Positions 29,501-40,760 of a stretch of DNA of 64,000 nucleotides are shown here, one piece after another (positions within the stretch are counted from its first letter, which is position 1; each line of letters begins with the position of its first letter). The DNA is from Aphis gossypii (taxonomy: Eukaryota; Arthropoda; Insecta; Hemiptera; Aphididae). The notes beneath the pieces were generated by a model that saw only the letters and a program-made list of their open reading frames with translations, was not told where the DNA came from and searched no databases. A program made the translations under genes and the position numbers. The stretch is from contig NC_065530.1 of NCBI RefSeq assembly GCF_020184175.1, positions 64,705,260 through 64,769,259 of the forward strand, written 5' to 3'.

Positions 29501-30304
29501 TCGGCTAAGTGTTCCAAAAAAAAAAAAAAATCTTAAAAATATAGCATCAAATACAAGCGTTAACTTATGACGCAGATAAGGAACGATGTGCATGTTATCC
29601 CCTTTATAGTAACCGGAAAGTGTCTCGTGGGATAGAGTTCGGAGAAGCATATAATACAATATATATTAATATAATATATTTATATGTATATATGTATTAA
29701 CGACGGACGTGTTCTGCACGTGTTAATTCTTTTTTTCGTTTAATTGCGTCATTAATTGCGTCAGAACGCACGTCTTGTAACAATTGGCGAAACTTCAATA
29801 TACGGCCGTTGCTCCGTGATTGCTGTTAAGTATCGCGGTTTATGTAGATCGTTAGGTTGTGTTATAGAGTCTCTGCAAGAATTAATTTAGGGTTATATAG
29901 CCTATTGGCTATTGCATCATACATAATATGTTTATTAGGTTTAGGTGGTATAATACTATGCAGTACTGCAGCAAATGTTTTGATCAACATCGATTTCATT
30001 TTTCACACTTGGAATTTAACTTGTGCCAGTGTATAATATTTTATCGTAGACCGCACACTATAGATTCTTGCTCGACAAGTACGACACGAGTATTTACATT
30101 TCAAAAATTACCAATTTTCGTAATATTCGGTACCTATTTATAATAATGCCATTGAACATTGTTCAATGGGCGATATATAATTACATAGGAAGTGTTTAAT
30201 GTAAAACATATATTATAATTGACACGTAACTGTGTCCGTAGAATCATGACAGTGTGTAATAAATAATAACTAACGCGGGTACTTTTTGTTTTGTTTTCTT
30301 GTAG
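23556..30304. other. gene-free stretch left of the first visible NRBP exon
   Basis: GC is somewhat higher between about 24950 and 25600, with CGTCGT runs and CpG steps, but no coding exon was recognised. A 57-codon + ORF at 26285-26458 (starting MAVFLKTRLSSEVVV) is unrecognised. I looked on the + strand for the CGRW motif that precedes the first visible NRBP exon in other animals and did not find it. An alternating AT run is at about 26570-26589. Confidence 0.5.
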
Positions 30305-30529
30305 GTGGAGCAACGAGATGTTCCCGGAATCGACTGCGCGTACTTGGCCATGGACACTGAAGAGGGCGTGGAGGTGGTGTGGAACGAGGTGCAGTTTTCG
30401 GAGCGCAAAAACTACAAGGCCCAAGAAGACAAGATCCGGCAAGTGTTTGAAAGCCTCACTCAACTCCAGCATCCCAACATCGTGAACTTCCATCGGTATT
30501 GGACGGACACGCACAACGACAAACCACGC
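30305..30529 (+). CDS. NRBP1: NRBP exon 1 (first visible), pseudokinase N-lobe
   Basis: Acceptor TTCTTGTAG ends at 30304 and donor GTAATT begins at 30530, phase 0 at both ends; 75 residues. It starts VEQRDVPGID and contains EEGVEVVWNEVQFSER, the NRBP signature in which Asn stands where active kinases have the ATP-binding lysine. The GTG that opens the exon is an internal valine, since family members continue upstream (EEV). Reading past the donor gives a stop at 30542-30544, confirming the exon end. Confidence 0.95.
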
Positions 30530-33500
30530 GTAATTACTATATGATCGAAAATCCTTCTTCACCCTTCCCACCAACTTAAACAAACAAACAAAAAAAAAAC
30601 TATGAGATATACAGAAAAAATAGTATTAATCATTAATTTTCTATTAACCGAAATACGTTCAAAATCTTAAGTTCTAAATGAAATGCCTATGTTTTATATA
30701 TAATCTACTATTAATTGTCAATACTATCAATCTATGTGGTCCCTTTGAAGTCGCATCAAGCAATTTCTAGTGTGTATTATATTATAATGGTGACGATAAT
30801 GATTAGCGCTCTTAAATAACGTATTATAATTTATAGTTCCACGTGGATACAGGGTGATTTTGTTAACGTACAATAGACGCTCAGCAATTATTTTGTCGGT
30901 AAATGTTATTTACAATTTTTTTGTTTCTAATGTTAACTCTCAAAGCTATTACATCTGTGTTTTCAAGGATATAAACAAATATTGGAAGGCGGGTCGCCGT
31001 ATAAATTGCTGATACATTAAATATTTATGTAAATAATATTAATAACTGATTATTGGTTCGATAATATTTATTTGTAAGTTATTTATCAGAAATTTGATAA
31101 ACTATAGGCATTTTATTTCAAAAATGAAAGGAAAAACCACCATAAAAGTAACATGGTTTGATGACATTTTTTCCATATTTGATGGACTGTGTATACAAAT
31201 TGTGCCTCATCTGATTGGTCAATACAATGTGTTTAATATTGTTTATAGTTATATGATCACTCCACAAAACAACACATGATGCCTACGTCACGGCTGCATA
31301 TCACATAAATTCCATCATACCATGTTACTTTATCACAGAAAAACCTGGTGCCTTCAAAATAATCACCTTGTGCTTAATATAATATTGTTCAATATTGCTT
31401 ATAAATGACGTCCGTTAACCTCGACGTATACGTCTATTGTGTGTTTGTGCAGGTCATATTCATCACAGAATACATGTCTTCTGGCTCGTTGAAACAGTTC
31501 CTAAAACGTACCAAACGCAACGTGAAGAAGATTTCACTGACCGCGTGGAAACGATGGTGCACGCAAATCCTATCTGCCCTAAGGTATGTGCTAGCACTGG
31601 ACACTCCGATCCTGTTGGTATTAAGTTCGTTCTACTTTTCTTTTTTTTTTTAATCTTCACGTTACCGTTGCGCTTTTCCGTTAGCAGCGTAAAGCGTATA
31701 ATATACTACATTTTATAGAATAGCGAGTAAAAACATAAAATATTACTTGTACTTAATACTTAAATCTAATAATATATTTTGTCTGTCTAAACAACAAAAC
31801 AATATCATATACATTATGCAATGCATATGTATATATATTTTATATAGCTAGGTATTATATGTGTATATAATAATAATATAGATATTATGTGAGTATATAG
31901 TATAATAATAATATATAATAATAAAACGGTATAGTAAATACTCGATAAATGTAAAATAATATTATGATAACATATCACACACGTACAACTGGAAGAGTCA
32001 TCGCCGCTGATTGCAGAACTTATTCACTATACTCAGGAGAAGATGTGGAAGACTGCTTTTGGGACAGCGAGATCGCAACTGATGGCATTAATCTCCTGTC
32101 ATACGCGCACGCCCAATTATTATTTGTGTGTGTGTGTGTGAGTGTATAATTGTATTTTTCAGAAGGATTAAAATTTGAAAAACGATAAGACAAAAACAAA
32201 CCGAAATTATAATCAATACGAAAAAAGAGCCAAACCGACACCGCCGCCGCTGTAGCCACCATCACACGATCTATAGTACCTAGTACTATTACTAATACTA
32301 CTACTAATAATAATAATATAATATAGTCTACCAGCTATATTATTTGTACAGTCGTATAATATTTAATATAGTCGCGGGTCGTGCGTGTTGTCGGAGAATG
32401 TTATAGTCTTTGTGGTTTTGCTTCCCTCGTCGCAAGTGTAAGCGACAACAATTCGTCGGCTACTTCGACCAAAATCTTGCCACGTTCATCTGTTGCTCTT
32501 TTGGCGCTCAAATATAAAATAATACTTATAATATATGTATATATATATATAGATTTTTTTTTTTTACAATTTTTTATTGTATATTTTGCTGTGTTAAATG
32601 TACACTGTACGTACGTATATATTATATATGTTTATTGTTCGTATTTAAACAAATATATATAAATATATATATTATATATGTATTGTATTGTGCACTAGCA
32701 GCTTTTTATGATTATAATACTTTATATAATATATGAGAACGAATAATTTATATAATCGTCCCGAGCGCCACCGGTCCGACCGGACAATCGCCAATAGCTG
32801 GTGATTTTTTTTTTGTGTAGAATAACGAACGTCCAAAAATACGGGGCAAAAAATTGTGCTATCCAGCCGTGTAGTGTGTGTGTCTATGAAAAAGACTACC
32901 GCTACCCAAAAGCAAAAAAAAAAACAAAAACAAAAGTTGTGGTTTGTTTTTCAGTTACTTGCATTCATGTTCACCGCCCATCATCCATGGGAATCTGACC
33001 TGTGACACGATATTTATCCAACACAATGGACTCGTGAAAATAGGATCAGGTAAAGTACCGCACGAGCGAAACATGCCATGTAAGGGAAAATTACCAAAAA
33101 ATTTATATATAAAAAAAACATTAGAAATTATAACATACCTATAATATATATACCGCAGTATGCAATTATTATGGAAGGTGATGATAATTGTTACGATACT
33201 AAGCATGGTTTAAAAACAAAACGGAAAAAATCTTGTTTTCAGTGCCAAGCTCCGAAACGGTCCGCATTGTACTTTGTCACCGGCTGACGGTCCTAGGCAA
33301 TGACGATGCTAGGGCCACCCCATGTTTCTGTGTAGGATTGTAAACGCGTTCGCGATGTATACTTTGTTCCGGCGTTAAGGACCGCGTGGGTTGTCCAGGA
33401 CCGGACACGATCGGGTCAAACGTACGTGCGGTCGAATCGGGCTTGTGCGCGACTGCGATTGCGACGATACTAATAGTAATTCTTTTCTTAAAAAAAAAAA

Positions 33501-36500
33501 AAAAAACTATAGTTGCTCCGGACACCATTCACGTCCACATCAAGACTTGCCGGGAAAACATGAAAAATATGCATTTTATTGCCCCTGAATGCGGAAGTAA
33601 GTTAATTCGTTTCAATAATATTTATATAGATAGGTATAGATGCAATAAAACTACGTTATTATTCATTTTTTCTATGTTGTACTTTGTACGTTATGTTGTT
33701 GTTATTTCAATGTAACTGTAGCAATTGAGACATTTAAAACGTAATTATTAACGATTTAATCAATTCTCATAGAAACACATTAGCGCCAAAAGTTTTAAAT
33801 CAAATTAAATTATTACGCACATATTATATGTATTATTTACAACAAATGGTTATAAATAAAAATCTTTATTTTGAAAGATTTGTATCGAAATGTTTGTTTC
33901 TCTTAAAATTACTTGAAATTGTTTTTAGCGGTGAGAGAGGGGATAATATTATAAGTATATAAGTAACATTGCAATAATAATATAGGAATACTTAAAAAGA
34001 AATTATACTATATCGACCAATAAAACGTGAAAGTCACCCCTATGTGAGCAGATTATATGTATAATAGAACGCGTATCTGACCTATTAGTTTGGTTCACTA
34101 CTAAGTCCTCATGTATTTTACTTTTGTGAGGTTATTTTTTTTATTAAAAGAACCGTCATTTTATTTCAGATTTCGTGACACCCGCCATCGACATTTACGC
34201 GTTTGGCATGTGTGCATTAGAAATGGCCACGCTGGAGATACAGGGCAACGGCGACAGTGGCACGCTGGTCACACAGGACCACATCAATCGCACTATCGAG
34301 TCGCTAGACGATCCACTGCAAAAGGATCTTATCTACCAGTGTCTAACGGCCGATTTTGAGAAACGTCCGTCGGCGCGGACGTTACTCTTCCACCCCGTAC
34401 TGTTTGAGGTGCACGCGTTGAAATTACTTGCGGCGCACGCTCTGGTCAAGACTGGTAAGTGTTTCGAGGTTTCTAAGGTTTGTGGCATATTTAAAATTTA
34501 CATGAGGGAAGTAAAAGGTTGCGTAATAGGTCTCCGTAAAATTTAGATAGAAAATATTGTTTAATAATTTTTCTAATAACCTTCTAATAGACAATATAAG
34601 AAAATTATCGATAAACACTCATTATTTCAAAAAATATCAACTTTATTGACAATATAATTTTACCTATATAATTTTAATTTATATAAAAACAACATTTTTG
34701 AAAAAAAATGTGTTTGTTAGGTATTTATTACAATTAAAGAATAAAATATTTCAAATTTAAATAGTTTTAGAACTTTGTTGTATGAAAATTTAATTTTGGA
34801 CGAATACTCAATTAATTAAAATTTATAAGTATTTAAATTTAGATGGATTGTGAAAAGATGTACCTTGGAAGTTATTAGTTTACAACTTTTTTCATATATT
34901 TTATGAGTATATATTTGTCTGATACAATAATTAATATTGGCAAATATATAATAATCTTATGATCAAATTAATTTTTTTTTTTTTACTATTTGTCTTAAAT
35001 GAACGTACCCCCTTGAAACTCATGTTAATCTGACTTATTTATTCTGTTTTCAAGAACATTTTGCCGACAGACTGTCTGATGAGGTATACCCTCAAGAAAA
35101 AATAATCGCTGAAATTTTGCACGCCGACGAGACTCGATCGGTCCAGTTCAAAATGTCCGATGTCCCAGAGAGCAATAAGCTCGAAAAGTTCGTCGAGGAT
35201 GTCAAGTATGTCAAGTGTATACCTAACGCTATTATCTATATTTTATAATGAGATATGTACAATCGTATCGATTAATCATTAATCATTATTATTGATTTGA
35301 GACGAGAAAGTTATAGGTTTGCTATTTTTGCATTTTTTACATTATTATGATTTATATAATGTATTATTTTATACTGAGTATATTATATTAAATAATATAC
35401 AAATTCTACTTCGTAAAATATAATGATTGGTCGATAAGGTTAAGAATGAAATTTAACTTGACACATTTTACTGATTTCGCTGTGCATAATTCTTAATTCT
35501 GACAACTTTTGCATGCAATCATGACGTTGAAAATATTATTTACGATTTAATAATAAAATATTTGCATTAAACAGTTATCCAACACAATTGATCACTCATC
35601 CACGATAGACGATCCATATTATTTTTAAATTAATATTTATTGACTCAAGTAGCTGTATTTTATGTATTATATTTAACTTGAACTGTTGGCAGTCGTATTT
35701 CAAAAATAAATTTTTCATCTCGTATATTAAATACCACAATCATCATTTTAAAGACGACACAAAGGTGAAGCTGATTTAACACTTATTATATTATATGTGT
35801 GTAAATATGAACAACGTTTAAAATTGTATTCAATTGTTAACTAAAGCCACTGCCACTTATTAGCACTTCCTACCTATAAACATATTATAACTTTACAGGA
35901 CAATATTTACTACTTCTGACCCTCCCCCCGCACACACAATATTGTACACAAAATGTTAGGTTTATTTCCTTTTTTCGTCAAATTCGTATGTAGTCAAAAT
36001 AATTTTATATATAATTTCGTCTCATGTGTTTTCTTATCGTAAATTCAGGTTTGGCATTTACCCGTTGACTGCTTACGCCTTAGAAGCGGGACCTGTGCGG
36101 CTTACTACATACCAACCCCAGAGTCCGACAGGTTCTATGGACCAATCCATCCCGTCGGATAGGAGCAGCACTGGCCCGATTGACATCGAAGTCAGACGGA
36201 TCGTCAATACGATGTGCAATATCAAACCACGAGACGATGCTCAAAATGACTTTATGGTCAGTATAATATTATTGATTAATAATTATAATGTAATCTCACT
36301 GCATAGTGCATACGTAATTTATGGTTGTGTAGAAATCCCTTATTATTTTTAACAATACCAGTTTATATAATTAAGAATTACGATTTGTGATATTAGTTAT
36401 AAAATTCGATTCACGTAATATGAATAATTTCATATGATTTATTAATATACCTATACTGTGTAAGATACTTTTTAAAATTTGTCTCAAAACGAAGAACAAA

Positions 36501-37525
36501 CCAATATTGATACAATTTATATTCCAAACAGATGACAATTCTACTGCGGATGGACGATAAAATGAATCGTCAACTAACGTGTTCCATAACAGAAGCGGAC
36601 ACTGCGTTGTCTCTCTCCCAAGAGTTAGTGCACTTCGGCTTCATCAATGAGGTGAGTTTAATTCAAGCATGGAACCAACAATGATTAATTCGTTGAGGGA
36701 TGAGAGATGATAAACAAGCAGGTCTATTTGTTTTGTCAAATCTTTTCAGGGAAAAAATCAGTTATACATACTGCGCTGACTTAAAAATGTTAATGTTCTG
36801 TGTCCTCTTTACTATTATTACTAAACATAATTGTCACGAGCTCCTGTTCATTACATGCTCTTATATAGTTATACATTACAATGTCTCCGATAAGCGATTC
36901 GCACAAGTTATTTGCGATAAATGTATAAGTCTTATCGGTTTGTTTAGTATTTACGGAAGGCTGATTAATACATTCTTTACAATGCACACTTAAAGAATAA
37001 TGTTTTGTTTCAAGAATTATTTTCATAAATTTTGAGTATCTATTGTACAAGATGATAATTTTTCTCGACACACTCTTTAATCTTTTATATAATTTAACCT
37101 AGAAGTTGGAGTGACCTTATAGCTTTTAGGTAGCATAAAGCATAATATATCTTTGTTAAGTGCTGTAGACTTCAGTAAACAATATTTTCGACTAGATATC
37201 ATATTTTTGTGTTATCTCGTTTTTCGTGCTGTGTGACACTGCAGGTCTGATGATGGGAATGGATTGTTATGAAATCGTTAGGTGATGTAAAACAATTAAT
37301 TGGTTTTTTTTTCACTCGCAGTCGGACAAAGACAAGATATACGTTATCATCGAAGAGACACTGTCCGAGGGTCCTCATTACAAGGAAGATGACGATCAAT
37401 CGTCAATACCCACGGACGTCGAATCATCACCACCGTTGCAGAAACGATCGTCAGCAGCTGCCACCCCGTCGTCGTCGTCCAGGCCCAGCGTCATACGGTC
37501 GCCGGTAAAACGCGATGGCAGTTAA
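30305..37525 (+). CDS. NRBP1: NRBP1/Madm pseudokinase gene, nine visible exons, N-terminus missing
   Basis: Exons 30305-30529, 31453-31583, 32955-33049, 33513-33596, 34170-34454, 35055-35205, 36049-36256, 36532-36651 and 37322-37525 join to 1503 nt: 500 residues and TAA. All introns are GT-AG with matching phases. Numbering from the first visible residue, a WNK-like pseudokinase domain covers about 10-260. Asn27 replaces the VAIK lysine, His130-Gly-Asn replaces HRD, Ile148-Gly-Ser replaces DFG, APE is 174-176 and DIYAFG 186-191. The conserved C-terminal region follows (KLEKFVEDVK; MTILLRMDDKMNRQLTC), then a serine-rich tail from about 460. NRBP proteins are catalytically impaired scaffolds. 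From family knowledge, the human protein is a substrate receptor for Elongin BC ubiquitin ligases and binds TSC22-family proteins, while fly Madm promotes growth with Bunched. Human NRBP1 has 535 residues, so about 50-60 N-terminal residues are missing. Confidence 0.96.
31453..31583 (+). CDS. NRBP1: NRBP exon 2, hinge and helix E start
   Basis: Acceptor TTGTGCAG and donor GTATGT. The exon starts in phase 0 and leaves two bases (AG) that complete a serine with the next exon. It encodes VIFITEYMSSGSLKQFLKR, the near-invariant NRBP hinge, and ends WCTQILSAL. Intron 1 is 923 bp. Confidence 0.95.
31971..32141 (+). other. coding-like open frame inside NRBP intron 2
   Basis: A + frame is open from after the TAA at 31968 to the TGA at 32139-32141. 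Its middle part (LEESSPLIAELIHYTQEKMW, then KTAFGTARSQLMALISC) looks like ordinary protein rather than AT-driven translation. A second + frame and a minus frame are open too. There is no clear acceptor and donor pair, and NRBP proteins have no insertion at this point, so it is more likely a decayed fragment or chance than an exon. Confidence 0.15.
32955..33049 (+). CDS. NRBP1: NRBP exon 3, degenerate catalytic loop
   Basis: Acceptor TTTTTCAG and donor GTAAAG. It encodes YLHSCSPPIIHGNL, then DTIFIQHNGLVKIGS. HGN replaces the HRD triad and IGS the DFG metal-binding motif, so the catalytic base aspartate and the magnesium-binding aspartate are both absent. One base (G) is left for the next codon. 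Intron 2, before it, is 1371 bp. Confidence 0.95.
33243..33343 (+). other. possible alternative (poison) exon in NRBP intron 3
   Basis: TCTTGTTTTCAG ends at 33242 and is a stronger acceptor than the one used by exon 4. Joining exon 3 to 33243 keeps phase 1 and reads on as VPSSETVRIVLCHRLTVLG, then stops at TAA 33341-33343. Use of this acceptor would truncate the protein inside the activation segment and expose the message to nonsense-mediated decay. The surrounding 33241-33480 block is GC-rich, unlike other introns of the gene. Transcript evidence is absent. Confidence 0.3.
33513..33596 (+). CDS. NRBP1: NRBP exon 4, activation segment
   Basis: It encodes VAPDTIHVHIKTCRENMK and ends FIAPECG; donor GTAAGT. 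Family members usually have tyrosine where the cysteine follows APE. The acceptor is unusual: TTCTTTTCTT is separated from CTATAG by 17 consecutive A (33490-33506), so the pyrimidine tract is not adjacent to the AG. The assignment rests on protein similarity and on phase agreement on both sides. Confidence 0.92.
34170..34454 (+). CDS. NRBP1: NRBP exon 5, pseudokinase C-lobe
   Basis: Acceptor TTATTTCAG and donor GTAAGT. It encodes FVTPAIDIYAFGMCALEMA (helix F with the conserved aspartate) and continues through EIQGNGDSGTLVT to RPSARTLLFHPVLFEVHALK, the end of the pseudokinase fold. This is the longest exon and the easiest to recognise. Confidence 0.95.
35055..35205 (+). CDS. NRBP1: NRBP exon 6, linker after the pseudokinase domain
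   Basis: Acceptor TTTTCAAG, donor GTATGT. It encodes EHFADRLSDEVYPQ and ends KLEKFVEDVK, a motif shared with insect Madm proteins. A second GT (35215) nine bases downstream would add three residues in frame. Confidence 0.9.
36049..36256 (+). CDS. NRBP1: NRBP exon 7
   Basis: Acceptor AAATTCAG, donor GTCAGT. It starts (K)FGIYPLTAYALEAG, includes a proline/serine-rich low-complexity middle (QPQSPTGSMDQS), and ends with the conserved VRRIVNTMCNIKPRDD region. It carries one base from the previous codon and ends in phase 0 at ATG. Confidence 0.92.
36532..36651 (+). CDS. NRBP1: NRBP exon 8
   Basis: Acceptor CCAAACAG, donor GTGAGT, phase 0 at both ends, 40 residues. It encodes MTILLRMDDKMNRQLTC, then ELVHFGFINE, very close to the Madm C-terminal domain. 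Confidence 0.93.
37322..37525 (+). CDS. NRBP1: NRBP exon 9, terminal exon and serine-rich tail
   Basis: Acceptor TTTCACTCGCAG after a long T tract. It encodes SDKDKIYVIIEETLSEG, matching the conserved end of NRBP, then an acidic and serine-rich tail (SSAAATPSSSSRPS) ending VKRDGS and TAA at 37523-37525. The tail is lineage-specific. Confidence 0.92.
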   Translation, partial: SDKDKIYVIIEETLSEGPHYKEDDDQSSIPTDVESSPPLQKRSSAAATPSSSSRPSVIRSPVKRDGS

Positions 37526-38240
37526 TGATAGCTACGTGGCCAACGCGAGTTGGTCACTCGGTTTTTGCCAACCCGTCGCCCGTCGACGAGGACCTTGCGG
37601 CAACAGAACGCGTACCGTTTATATTCGCTTCTTCCAAGTTTTAAAAGTATAAAAAACACATTACAGTACGTCATCGTTACGATAACGTCGACCATATTTC
37701 CTTCTACCGGTCATCCGCGTCAATTCAAATCAAACAAACCGTGCGAAAAACAAAAGCGAATTCAATAAAAACGACCACCTCCCCTTGCATACTATACGTC
37801 ATACTCGTCAAGTTCTAAACACCCACAAACACACACACACTCATATTATATATGTATAATGTGTATAAATATAAGTTAACATTTATATATATACATATAT
37901 ACATTATGATAGAACATAAACGTAGACTTGAGTCACTATGTTATCCGTGTATGTATGTACGAGAGTATATTATATATTCAATTACGATAAGTTTAATATT
38001 TTTTACTGAATATTAATAATATAATAATAATAATAATAGTAAAGATAACGATAATAATAAAATAATGTTTAATTAGAATATGGTAAAAGACACCTAAATT
38101 ATTTGTTTTATATAATAAATATTATATTATACTCAATATTATATTCAATTATTCAATATCCGTCGTACAATTTTTATTGTTAATCACATCATATTCATTC
38201 CAACTAAAAAATAATAATAATAATAATAAAGATTTTTAAA
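37526..38240 (+). other. NRBP 3' UTR with candidate poly(A) signals
   Basis: Composition stays coding-like to about 37810, then becomes AT-rich with CA and TA microsatellites. AATAAA occurs at 37764-37769, about 240 bases past the stop, and again at 38225-38230, among others. The first is the simplest candidate end of the message. An open frame at 37550-37768 is an accident of UTR composition. Confidence 0.5.
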
Positions 38241-40662
38241 AAATCGCTCAATGTAATTTTTATATAATTATTTTACTTTATTTATTTATTTATTTTTTTT
38301 TTTTAAGTATTATTATTGATGCTTTTATTCAACGTGCTCTATTTATTATTATTGTTCACATTCATCATTTAAACATATTATTATGTTTTATTATTATCTT
38401 TTCTCAAACTTGTCGTTCAGTTACCTGTCTTTTTCGGCTAATTATTTATTATATTATATTATGTATGGTCTCAAAAGTCGTATGACCTTCCGCTATTTAC
38501 ACTGTGTACATGTAGAACTATTTTAACACGTTTACTATGTACCAATTTATGTCATTCGCCTAACAAATGTACGGTGTGTTGCGTTCAAAATGTGATATGT
38601 TTTTAATTAAAAAAAAAAGAAGAGAAAATATATTAGATTTAGGCTTTATTATATTTTACGTATGATTTTTGAATATTATGATGAATATTACGTGTAAATT
38701 ATTAATGATGAATTAAAAACTGTGATACTTACTACTAAATAATTTTGTTTATTATTAATTAAATCATGATTGTTTTATGTTTCAAAATATGAAATGAAGT
38801 TATGAGAAATACTCAGTTATTTAGATCCATATTAGACTTCCAGAAGAAACTACTAAAAAAAAATAAAAAAAAAATACACGAAATCAGCAAAACGCAAAGA
38901 AGAAAAATCTAATAATAGTGATATTTATGGTAAAATATATAGGTATGTTTATTTAATTTATTGTGCAATGGAGATATAATTTTTTTAACTGTCAAATCGG
39001 TAAGGAATTTTAATAGTACTGATAAGTTTTATCTTTTAAAATATTCGAGTTACCTTACCTACTAAATAAATTTAAGCACTCCGATTTATTAGTATACTGA
39101 CATGGAGGTGGACCTATAACTCAACGGGATGTTATCTGACAAAACTTATCCATACTCTATTGTATATCCTATTGTACTAAGAATAAGATATACATTGCAT
39201 CACTATGAATATTTTATAATATTTAAGGTAGCCTGCACATCATTTTAAGTAACTCAAATTATCACTGTGCTTAATATTTATCATTAATGAACAATTAATA
39301 ATAAATGTTTAAGCACAGAATTTATTTGCAATGTATTGTTTTTCTATTCACAATTCTTATTTGCAGGTCTGGTTATAGGCAAGGATATAAATCACTGATA
39401 ACAACGTAAATATTGACGTACTGAAATTTCTAACCAAATTTGCAATGGCTTCATAATAGCTTAACTAAATTCAATATTATATCATTTATTACATAATGAG
39501 GTGACTCGAATAGATTAGAATATAACGTTGCACATGCAATTATTAATTATACTATTTCAGTTAAGTATACTTTTATTCTTTTTAAAAAAGCAAAGTAACA
39601 ATTTTTGTTTAAAGTGTAGATCATAAAGATTTTCATAATATGAATAAAAAAAAAAAAATGAAAATTATGAATTAACTTAACAAGTTTTAAGCTTTAACTG
39701 AAAATCATTATAAAATGATAATTACATTAAAAAACACAGGTACAAACAGTCTTTCGCTATATTTAGATTATATTTTCGGATCGTTATACCTAGTAGGTAA
39801 CTACGTTTTAGTCTTTTCAACTATTTTTTTTTTTTTAAATAATTGTATATATTATGTCTAACTTAATTGTAATACCCAACCCTAAGCAGCTATTATTTTG
39901 AAAGCCCTACTCTTACCTGAGCCATGAACCGCACTCCGACAGCCGTTCATATTGATCGTTAGTAAGAATATAACTTAAAATTTGTAAATTTTTTATATAT
40001 TCTAAAACTTGAAAGTTAAAACGACGTGTGCGTGATGCATTCGCGTGGATATAACATTGTTTAATTCGTCAAAAGTGTACGATTTCAAAAAATATTCAAC
40101 GGTTTCATAGCTTTTATTCAACAAATTATTTATTAATTGGCATATTAGAAATTATACGGATATTTTAATATAGGTAGAGTTTAAGATAATAAACTAATAA
40201 CTAATGTATTACATTTACCTTCCGTACACTTAATACTTTATAAAATTAAAGGTAATAGTACATTAATCGATATTATTTTATTTTTATTTTCCTATAAATC
40301 ATTTTCCCCTGCAGCTTACAATCATCGTCAGCTGAATAGAAAGACCCGTAGTGCTTCAATAAATAGGTAATAGCGAATTTTAGTATACATTCTGTCAATA
40401 CTTATAAGTCTGAATAAACAACCGATCAAAAATTCATTCGACAAATACATTTTGAATTAAACGTTCAACGATCTACATTAATTGTTTATTCATAGACACG
40501 TAGTGATGAATTTGTGTACATCATGTCATAATGTTGTTATGCTTTGATATTTAAACCAGATAAAATATAACAAACAACTATCATTTAATTTGTCAAGTAT
40601 TAAATTTACATTAAGTAGTTATTAATGACTTAGTCATAGAAATTAATGAGTATGCGGCTTAT
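38241..40662. other. AT-rich intergenic stretch
   Basis: No supported coding frame, RNA gene or recognisable element. It contains A and T homopolymers near 39647 and 39823. Confidence 0.55.
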
Positions 40663-40760
40663 TCAGTAGAATTCGTCATTCGTCGCGATGAGCGTCCTCC
40701 TCATCTCCTCGCGTACCAAAAGGTACACGTAGTAAGTATCAGAAAAATGTATTAAAACGT
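40663..40760 (-). other. possible terminal exon fragment, unrecognised
   Basis: On the minus strand an AG at the right edge is followed by an open frame whose last part reads TYYVYLLVREEMRRTL and then IATNDEFY before TGA (40663-40665). The sequence is GC-richer than its flanks. The product is not recognised, and the acceptor lacks a good pyrimidine tract. It may be chance. Confidence 0.12.

Noticed and set aside
30134..30583. 149-codon minus ORF
   Set aside because: It is antisense to NRBP exon 1, where codon bias of the real gene suppresses stops on the other strand.
33386..33715. 109-codon plus ORF spanning NRBP exon 4
   Set aside because: It contains the genuine exon 4 in the middle but runs through an A-run acceptor and past a GTAAGT donor; only 33513-33596 is coding.
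36700..36993. 97-codon plus ORF and an overlapping minus ORF in NRBP intron 8
   Set aside because: Intronic, unrecognised, no splice sites in phase with exons 8 and 9, and no counterpart in the protein family.
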